A stretch of DNA of 11,287 bases from Thermoplasmata archaeon (GTDB lineage Archaea > Thermoplasmatota > Thermoplasmata > Thermoplasmatales > Thermoplasmataceae), in the NCBI GenBank assembly GCA_021797385.1, contig JAJZZW010000054.1:1-11287 (forward strand), read 5' to 3'. Positions 6,720-11,287 of the stretch are shown here, piece after piece. The notes beneath the pieces are model-generated. The model ran no database searches. It had not been told where the DNA came from and was given only the letters and a program-made list of their open reading frames with translations. The position numbers and the translations under genes were made by a program. Within the stretch, counting starts at the first letter, position 1; every line of letters starts with the position of its first letter.

Positions 6720-7490
6720 ATGAAAATTGAACAGGCACTTATTTCCCAGTTAATGATTTTATTAAATATAAAAAATGGAAAAACAAGACCATCCGAGATA
6801 TCTAAAGAACTGGATATAACACTCCAGGGAGTGGTTTACCACATTAAAATCCTGAAGGAGAAAGGGTTCATAGATGAAAAAAACAGCATTACAAAGGAAG
6901 GTTTTGATTTTCTTTACAACGGACTGAACTATATAGAGGATTTTGTGCATTCCAGTCTGATCAACATAGATTCTTCGTTAGTCTGGGAGGTAATATCTGA
7001 CCATGATTTTGAATCAGGGCAGAAGGTTTCACTTTATATGGATAAAGGATATCTTCATGCAGGTCCTTACACGGGTCAGGGTTCATTCGGTATTACCGTA
7101 AAGGCATCCAATAAAGATGAATGCACCGGTGTGACATCTGTGAGGGAGATCATAAAAATTAAAAAATCCAGAATAATAATAGTCGCATTCAACAATGTGG
7201 AAAAAACCTTTGACATGAATGCTATTAGTCAGAATGTAAAGGATTATATAAAAAATTTAGACTTTGATTTTATCGGCATTACAGGTGAAATGGCCAGAAC
7301 GTTGATCGACATACTCGGAATAAAGCCAGAATTTGAATTTGCATCTATAAATGCTGCCTTTGAAGCGGCGAGGAGGGGGTTCACAACCCTGATTCTGATT
7401 TCTGATAGATTTTTCCATTTTTCGCTGAATGAAATACGGGAACTTCAGTCGAAAAATCCCACTATTGAGCTAGATTTAAAGCATGTTTGA
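6720..7490 (+). CDS. Winged helix-turn-helix transcriptional regulator, COG1497-like
   Basis: A 256-residue protein with an N-terminal winged helix-turn-helix: helices at about 5-17, 23-31 ('RPSEISKEL') and the recognition helix 34-48 ('TLQGVVYHIKILKEK'), with the wing around 'GFIDEKNSITKEG'. The rest is a larger domain containing 'VSLYMDKGYLHAG' (103-115), a beta-rich segment with 'VREIIKIKKSRIIIVAF' (141-157), and 'GEMARTLIDILGI' plus 'INAAFEAARRGFTTLILISDR' near the C-terminus. This layout resembles the archaeal predicted regulators of COG1497; the C-terminal half probably senses a ligand, but I cannot say which. It is not a ThiN-domain ThiR. It lies 43 bases downstream of thiE with its own likely promoter, so control of thiamine genes is only a neighbourhood inference. 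The operator and target are unknown. Confidence 0.75.
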   Translation: MKIEQALISQLMILLNIKNGKTRPSEISKELDITLQGVVYHIKILKEKGFIDEKNSITKEGFDFLYNGLNYIEDFVHSSLINIDSSLVWEVISDHDFESGQKVSLYMDKGYLHAGPYTGQGSFGITVKASNKDECTGVTSVREIIKIKKSRIIIVAFNNVEKTFDMNAISQNVKDYIKNLDFDFIGITGEMARTLIDILGIKPEFEFASINAAFEAARRGFTTLILISDRFFHFSLNEIRELQSKNPTIELDLKHV

Positions 7491-7557
7491 AACCTATTAT
7501 ACCGCATTATGACCTGTGAAAGTATTGTAAATATGGATGAATCTCAATAATATATTA

Positions 7558-7575
7558 TTATAAATATATTTATAA
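7558..7575. repeat. Perfect 18-base AT palindrome, possible two-way TATA element or operator
   Basis: TTATAAATATATTTATAA is identical to its own reverse complement and contains a TATA-like box in each direction. Its left half TTATAAATAT recurs at 7648-7657, exactly 90 bases downstream. AT-only palindromes can arise by chance in DNA this AT-rich, so the function is uncertain. Confidence 0.45.
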
Positions 7576-7592
7576 CCACATAACTTATTTAA

Positions 7593-7608
7593 ACTAGTCT
7601 TGGCTAGT
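7593..7608. repeat. Inverted repeat ACTAG-N6-CTAGT, possible operator or small hairpin
   Basis: ACTAGTCTTGGCTAGT has 5-base perfect arms around a 6-base centre. It lies between the two TTATAAATAT copies, where a regulator of the speH unit could bind. It is one of the few GC-containing structured elements in the region. Confidence 0.35.
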
Positions 7609-7610
7609 AT

Positions 7611-7623
7611 TATGACCATCATA
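7611..7623. repeat. Inverted repeat TATGA-CCA-TCATA
   Basis: Five-base perfect arms with a 3-base centre, starting 3 bases after the end of the preceding dyad. In DNA it could be a protein site; in RNA it would be a weak hairpin followed by T-rich sequence, so a terminator for the upstream gene is also possible. Confidence 0.3.
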
Positions 7624-7647
7624 GGATAAAATTAATTTTCATTGTTT

Positions 7648-7657
7648 TTATAAATAT
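7648..7657 (+). promoter_or_regulatory. Probable TATA box for speH
   Basis: TTATAAATAT would place transcription start near 7677, giving a leader of about 40 bases that contains SD sequences. This differs from the leaderless first genes elsewhere in the window. A second AT-rich candidate is present at 7669-7678. Confidence 0.4.
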
Positions 7658-7690
7658 TTAAATAAGACTTTATTATAAAGGGGAATAATA

Positions 7691-7711
7691 GAGGTGTAAA
7701 AATTATGGAGG
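7691..7711 (+). promoter_or_regulatory. Two Shine-Dalgarno-like sequences before speH
   Basis: GAGGTG at 7691-7696 is 8 bases before an out-of-frame ATG at 7705 and 18 bases before the speH ATG at 7715. GGAGG at 7707-7711 is only 3 bases before the speH ATG, but 9 bases before an in-frame GTG at 7721. The usual spacing therefore fits the short upstream frame or the GTG better than the ATG at 7715. Confidence 0.5.
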
Positions 7712-7714
7712 ACG

Positions 7715-8107
7715 ATGAAAGTGGCAGTAGGGGTACATATTATAGCGGATTTATACGGTGTAGATGCAGAATTAATATCTAGCGCTGATGGTATTTCCCC
7801 ACTTATAGAGAATGCGATTAAGGAAGGAAACTTGACTGAGATTTCTTCACAGTATTATCAATTCAGGCCCATGGGTGCAAGTGGTATAGCGCTTCTCGCG
7901 GAATCACACCTGTCTTTCCATACATGGCCGGAGCATGGATTGGTAACACTGGATATTTACACGTGCGGGGAGCATAGCAATGCCGATCGGGCATTCAACT
8001 ATCTTTTGAATGTATTGCATCCTACCTCCATAGAGTATAAAAAACTCGAGAGGGGAAGCAAAATAGAGGAAAATGTTAAAATTGACAATCCCCAGATGAT
8101 GCTGTGA
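7715..8107 (+). CDS. speH: S-adenosylmethionine decarboxylase proenzyme
   Basis: A 130-residue prokaryotic-type AdoMet decarboxylase. The hallmark block 'ESHLSFHTWPEHG' (63-75) holds the self-cleavage site Glu63-Ser64, where Ser64 becomes the pyruvoyl group; His69 and Cys84 ('IYTCG') match the processing and catalytic residues of the family, one position later than in the Thermotoga maritima enzyme. The 'GVHIIADLYGVD' N-terminus is also typical. The product, decarboxylated AdoMet, is the aminopropyl donor for spermidine and longer polyamines. Some archaeal paralogues of this fold decarboxylate arginine, so substrate choice is not fully settled. The frame is open only from 7700, leaving ATG 7715 or GTG 7721 as start. 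A membrane exchanger gene begins 4 bases after its stop. Confidence 0.93.
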   Translation: MKVAVGVHIIADLYGVDAELISSADGISPLIENAIKEGNLTEISSQYYQFRPMGASGIALLAESHLSFHTWPEHGLVTLDIYTCGEHSNADRAFNYLLNVLHPTSIEYKKLERGSKIEENVKIDNPQMML

Positions 8108-8111
8108 TAGA

Positions 8112-9032
8112 TTGAGGAAAGGTTTACTCTTAATTTTTTTCTTATTAATTTTGTTTTTTTTAGATATTTTGATTGGAGTTTATCATATTACATCTAAATA
8201 CAATATTATAGTTCTCCCGGATGTAATAGTTTCTATTGCATCTATATATACAGCAGGTGATATATTCCTGGACGTTTCATACAACATAGGGAAATCATTT
8301 TCATTGTCAGAAAAATATGTAGGCCTCTTTATAGTGGGATTCGCTGCCATAATTGATGAAATCGCAATGTCTGTGATGGCTGCTGTGGAAAATCTTGGCA
8401 GTATCAGTCTGGGAACAATACAGGGTTCCAATGTCATTACACTTCTGGCCTTCTTTATACTGATACCCTTATATTATAGAACAGGAATTTCCAGGTACAG
8501 TATCGATTCATATGTTATTCTTGCTACGTCAATAATACTCCTGGTGCTTTCATTTTATTTTGTCAAAGTGCCCTTTTATCTAGGATTCATTACATTTTTT
8601 ATTTTTCTATTTTATATAGCAAAAAAAACAAAATCAGGGGTTTATGGTGATGTAGTCCAGGTAGAAGAAGTATATCCTGCCTACTATGGTTTACTGGCAC
8701 TAATTTCAATAGCCCTTGCATCCTATAATATGATAAATTCTGCACTGATAATATCCTATGTAACAGGCATAAATACATTTATTTCATCGTTCTTCCTGCT
8801 GGGTTTCTTCGGATCCCTACCAGAGATAATGATGATGTCTATTGCTATGAGAGATAAAAGAAAGGATGTATCCATAGGCCTGATAACAGGAAGCACCGTG
8901 TATAAAGAAACTATTTTACTGTCTATTATCGCATTTATCGGAACCCTGACCTTTTATAACTCCATATTTTCTCTGATTATTATGGTAATTTTTTCCGGTG
9001 TTCTCATAGTTTACACTCAAATTTTTAGATGA
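8112..9032 (+). CDS. Ca2+/cation antiporter (CaCA) superfamily membrane protein, divergent
   Basis: A 306-residue, very hydrophobic protein with about ten membrane helices and the two inverted alpha-repeats of sodium/calcium exchangers. Repeat 1 is around 74-108 ('VGFAAIIDEIAMSVMAA' then 'SLGTIQGSN'); repeat 2 is around 231-262 ('GFFGSLPEIMMMSIA' then 'SIGLITGST'). The ion-binding Glu is kept in both (E83, E238), but repeat 1 has DE instead of PE and repeat 2 has GST instead of GSN, so ion choice may differ from Ca2+/Na+. The start is TTG at 8112: the frame is open only from 8100, and the first internal Met is residue 86, past the first helices. GTGAT at 8104-8108 is a plausible SD sequence. 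The 4-base gap to speH implies one transcript. The transported ion is not determined. Confidence 0.8.
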   Translation: MRKGLLLIFFLLILFFLDILIGVYHITSKYNIIVLPDVIVSIASIYTAGDIFLDVSYNIGKSFSLSEKYVGLFIVGFAAIIDEIAMSVMAAVENLGSISLGTIQGSNVITLLAFFILIPLYYRTGISRYSIDSYVILATSIILLVLSFYFVKVPFYLGFITFFIFLFYIAKKTKSGVYGDVVQVEEVYPAYYGLLALISIALASYNMINSALIISYVTGINTFISSFFLLGFFGSLPEIMMMSIAMRDKRKDVSIGLITGSTVYKETILLSIIAFIGTLTFYNSIFSLIIMVIFSGVLIVYTQIFR

Positions 9033-9041
9033 ATATAAGTC

Positions 9042-10784
9042 TCAGAATCCCCAGAACTGATCTTCCTTTCTCTTGATTTTAATTAATTCTTCCATCGTTT
9101 CTTTCATATCTGGGTCCATATCTTCGTCCTTGAGTTCTTTCACGATATTTGCAGGTACATCAACATAAAGATCTTCGCCGGCAAAAACCTGCCTGTTAAG
9201 GGTAACGCCTTCAATTGCACATGAAAGTTCTGCTCCTTTATCTGCATACTGTGAATTTATATCTCCATCCCTCAGACTTTTTATTGTTCCTGCATACTTA
9301 TTTTTCCCGTTGATAAGCTTATCGCCAACCTTTACTCTACCAGAAAGAACCTTGATTCCAACAATAACGGGCTTGGCAGCCCTGAAAATATAATCCGGCA
9401 TAATAACGAGTTTAGATGGTATCGGTCTGCTATTCTTGCTTTCTTCTTCCAGTTCATGTTTTTTGAATTCCAGCCATTTATTTAAATCGTCTATCATGGA
9501 ATAGATTACATTGCCTGTAATGACGCGCACGCTGTTAGAATCCATTGCTTCCCTGGCATCGCTGGAAATATTTACATTGAAACCAACTATTACGCGATCC
9601 ATTGGATTATTCAATGTTGATACGTTTATTATGTCCTTTTTGGTAACATCGCCTATCTGGGCCTCCCTCACATTTATTTTATTCTCCTCCATCTCATAGG
9701 CTATTGCTTCCAGTGATCCTATTGCCTCTGCTTTTATAGTTATACCGTTATCAGAAAGCTTTATATCAGGTTTTGATTCCTTTATGAGTTCATCAAATGC
9801 GGTTTCTGTATTTCCATTCTTTACAGCAAGTATGGATGTACCTGATAAAACGTCAAGTTTATCGGTTATGAGTATTCGTATTCCTGCAGCGGCACTGACG
9901 CTATTTTTCTCTTCCAGACCTTTTTTACCCGATACAAGAATTGCCTTTACCCGGGTTACCGCTGGGCCAGATGAGGTGTTCAGTGCAATTTTATCACTTT
10001 TATGCAATGTCCCCTGATATAGTATTGTATCCAGTGTTGTTCCCAGGGAATCTTCTTTTTTAATTTCTATGACTGAGCCCCTTACGGTTTTATTCTCAAA
10101 TTGTATACTATTTTCAAGGAATCTCTGTGCAAGCCCGGTCAATACCATGAGAATGTCCGGTACACCGATATTTAACTTCGCACTTATAGGTACAATAGCA
10201 AAGGATTTTGTAAAATCAGTGATTCTATCATATCTATCTGATGATACGCCCCTGGCGTACAGATCATTGATAATTTTATAAATTTTTTCATCCAGAAGTT
10301 CTGTATATTCCTGCCTCTGGATTTTTAGAGTATCCATAAATGAAGTATTTTTTGTATTCACAAAATATGGAATTAAATCGATTTTATTTGCTGCAATTAT
10401 AAAAGGAGTTTTATATTTTTTTAATACATCGATTGATTCAATGGTCTGTGGCTTTAAACCCTCATTGATATCAATAACAAGTATGGCTATATCAGCAAGT
10501 GCACCACCCATAGCACGCATGTTTGCAAATGCTACATGCCCAGGAGTGTCTATAAAAAGAAGACCGGGTATTTTAACCTGAATATTTTTAAAATAATTTT
10601 TAATATTTGTTTCAAGCGTTTTTTTATCTATATCAGTAGCCCCGATTTTCTGTGTTATGCCACCAACTTCTTTCTTGGCGACCTTGGTTCCACGTATATC
10701 ATCCAGGAGTGTTGTTTTTCCATGATCTACATGTCCGAGGACACATACAATTGGTTCCCTTAAATTTTTTTTTGTGGTTTCCAT
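9042..10784 (-). CDS. infB: Translation initiation factor aIF5B (IF-2 homologue)
   Basis: A GTPase that promotes ribosomal subunit joining and places initiator tRNA. GTPase motifs, numbered from the upstream TTG at 10790: G1 'GHVDHGKT' (19-26), G2 region 'GGITQKIGAT' (43-52), G3 'DTPGH' (81-85), G4 'NKID' (135-138) and G5 'SAK' (203-205). Beta-barrel domains and the C-terminal tRNA-binding domain follow, ending 'KRKEDQFWGF'. Length is 580-582 residues, normal for archaea, with no intein and no long eukaryotic-type N-terminal extension. The frame can begin at TTG 10790, which overlaps the ndk stop, or at ATG 10784, 2 bases after it; I prefer the ATG because the protein then begins 'METTKKNLREPIV', close to the family norm. 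It sits downstream of ndk and L24e in a translation operon. Its end is 9 bases from the convergent exchanger gene. Confidence 0.95.
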   Translation of the reverse strand: METTKKNLREPIVCVLGHVDHGKTTLLDDIRGTKVAKKEVGGITQKIGATDIDKKTLETNIKNYFKNIQVKIPGLLFIDTPGHVAFANMRAMGGALADIAILVIDINEGLKPQTIESIDVLKKYKTPFIIAANKIDLIPYFVNTKNTSFMDTLKIQRQEYTELLDEKIYKIINDLYARGVSSDRYDRITDFTKSFAIVPISAKLNIGVPDILMVLTGLAQRFLENSIQFENKTVRGSVIEIKKEDSLGTTLDTILYQGTLHKSDKIALNTSSGPAVTRVKAILVSGKKGLEEKNSVSAAAGIRILITDKLDVLSGTSILAVKNGNTETAFDELIKESKPDIKLSDNGITIKAEAIGSLEAIAYEMEENKINVREAQIGDVTKKDIINVSTLNNPMDRVIVGFNVNISSDAREAMDSNSVRVITGNVIYSMIDDLNKWLEFKKHELEEESKNSRPIPSKLVIMPDYIFRAAKPVIVGIKVLSGRVKVGDKLINGKNKYAGTIKSLRDGDINSQYADKGAELSCAIEGVTLNRQVFAGEDLYVDVPANIVKELKDEDMDPDMKETMEELIKIKRKEDQFWGF

Positions 10785-10786
10785 AT

Positions 10787-11206
10787 TCAATAATCCATTA
10801 TCTCATTCTCATTAAAGAATATTTTATACTCGTGGTTATATGCTTCCTGAGAGTCAGATGCGTGAACTATATTTTCTTCTATGTTCAGAGAGAAGTCCCC
10901 TCTGATTGTTCCGGCCGCTGCCTTTGAACCGTCGGTGGCACCGGCAATATTTCTGCATGAAATTATTGCGTTATCACCTTCGAGTATTATTGCAACTATA
11001 GGACCGGATGTTAAATATGAAACAAGGCCTTCGAAGAACGGTTTAAGACTGTGGACACTATAGTGTTCCTTTGCCTTTGTTTCTGAAACTTTCATGAGCT
11101 TAAGAGACAAAACCTTTAAACCTTTGTTTTCAAATCTCGCGATTATATTCCCTATGAGATGTCTTTTAACACCATCGGGCTTTATGAGCACCAGTGTTCT
11201 TTCCAT
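10787..11206 (-). CDS. ndk: Nucleoside diphosphate kinase
   Basis: A 139-residue NDK that moves the gamma phosphate between nucleoside tri- and diphosphates through a phosphohistidine. The N-terminus 'ERTLVLIKPDGV' carries the ATP-site Lys9. 'EHY' (Tyr49), 'SCRNIAGATD' (Arg85, Thr91), 'GTIRGDF' (Arg102) and 'NIVHASDS' with the active-site His115 complete the catalytic set. Size is slightly below 150 residues, as usual for microbial NDK. The start ATG lies 4 bases after the L24e stop and the stop abuts the aIF5B start. This L24e, ndk, aIF5B order is a known archaeal arrangement and suggests a shared transcript; the enzyme would keep GTP available for translation and other uses. Confidence 0.95.
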   Translation of the reverse strand: MERTLVLIKPDGVKRHLIGNIIARFENKGLKVLSLKLMKVSETKAKEHYSVHSLKPFFEGLVSYLTSGPIVAIILEGDNAIISCRNIAGATDGSKAAAGTIRGDFSLNIEENIVHASDSQEAYNHEYKIFFNENEIMDY

Positions 11207-11210
11207 ACTA

Positions 11211-11287
11211 TTACGCCTTTCTCATTTCTTTTATACGATGATACTCGTTTGTCCATTTAACATTTCTTGCTGCTCTTTTGAGGTCAA
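11211..11287 (-). CDS. rpl24e: 50S ribosomal protein L24e, C-terminal end only
   Basis: The last 25 codons of a minus-strand frame cut by the right edge. The visible peptide includes 'LKRAARNVKWTNEYHR' and ends 'MRKA'. The 'R-N-x-(K/V)-x-W-T' pattern is the conserved region after the zinc ribbon of archaeal L24e; the zinc-binding Cys residues lie outside the window. It sits 4 bases upstream of ndk, matching the usual archaeal ribosomal-protein, ndk, aIF5B order. Because only the tail is visible, the call leans on this context as well as the peptide. Confidence 0.8.
   Translation of the reverse strand, partial: DLKRAARNVKWTNEYHRIKEMRKA

Larger units (their letters stand above)
7491..7714. other. 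AT-rich intergenic region between the regulator and speH
   Basis: This 224-base stretch is the longest gene-free DNA in the window. It holds an 18-base AT palindrome (7558-7575), two short dyads (7593-7608 and 7611-7623), T-rich runs around 7635-7650 that could end the regulator transcript, a TATA-like box (7648-7657) and two SD-like sequences before speH. The 9-mer ATTATGACC occurs at 7506-7514 and 7609-7617. I see no tRNA and no convincing gene apart from a short frame that overlaps the speH start. Confidence 0.6.

Noticed and set aside
7715..8107. Arginine decarboxylase derived from the AdoMet decarboxylase fold
   Set aside because: Such paralogues exist in archaea, but the ESHLSFHTWPE block and the His/Cys positions fit a standard AdoMet decarboxylase, and no feature I can see points to arginine. 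The possibility is noted under speH.
9042..10790. Intein in the aIF5B gene
   Set aside because: Some archaeal infB genes carry one, but here the GTPase motifs follow each other at normal spacing and the total length is normal.
1..11287. CRISPR arrays, tRNA or rRNA genes, insertion sequences
   Set aside because: No regularly spaced repeats, no T-loop or anticodon-arm patterns, no transposase-like protein and no terminal repeats were found; gene spacing leaves almost no room outside 7491-7714.

Overview
This window reads as a gene-dense piece of an archaeal chromosome, most likely from the Thermoplasmatales (Ferroplasma, Acidiplasma, Picrophilus or Cuniculiplasma type). The evidence is archaea-specific genes (aIF5B, ribosomal protein L24e next to ndk, a CDP-alcohol transferase resembling archaetidylinositol phosphate synthase), AT-rich DNA, and TATA-like boxes about 25 bases upstream of start codons with almost no 5' leader. 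Genes inside operons are instead joined by ATGA overlaps with weak Shine-Dalgarno (SD) sequences. The genus is an inference. No mobile element, CRISPR array, tRNA or rRNA is visible.

Layout. (1) 1-4131, envelope and sugar metabolism: a glycosyltransferase cut by the left edge and an archaeal GlmM-type phosphohexomutase on the plus strand converge on an archaetidylinositol-phosphate-synthase-like enzyme and a second membrane glycosyltransferase on the minus strand. (2) 4240-6676, a thiamine operon: thiD, a PurM/HypE-fold kinase-like gene in the place where thiL is expected, and thiE, all joined by 4-base overlaps. (3) 6720-7490: a winged-helix regulator resembling COG1497, with its own promoter. 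(4) 7491-7714: a 224-base AT-rich intergenic region with a perfect 18-base palindrome, two small dyads, a likely promoter, and two SD-like sequences. (5) 7715-9032: S-adenosylmethionine decarboxylase (speH) followed 4 bases later by a divergent Ca2+/cation-exchanger-family membrane protein. (6) 9042-11287, minus strand: the conserved archaeal translation cluster L24e (cut by the right edge), ndk and aIF5B.

How the parts work together. The ThiD and ThiE products would phosphorylate HMP-P and couple it to the thiazole phosphate. The middle gene is placed to carry out the final phosphorylation of thiamine monophosphate, although its sequence is more HypE-like than ThiL-like. No HMP or thiazole synthesis gene is present here. 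The glycosyltransferases, hexomutase and archaetidylinositol-phosphate-like synthase fit synthesis of glycosylated polar lipids or surface glycans. SpeH would supply the aminopropyl donor for polyamines.

I see no clearly new multi-gene defence or mobile system. The points most worth a second look are the HypE-like protein in the thiamine operon, the Cys-to-Asp change in ThiD, the regulator next to that operon, and the speH leader and its pairing with a cation exchanger. One gene start (the glycosyltransferase at 2914-4131) is best moved inward on promoter evidence.
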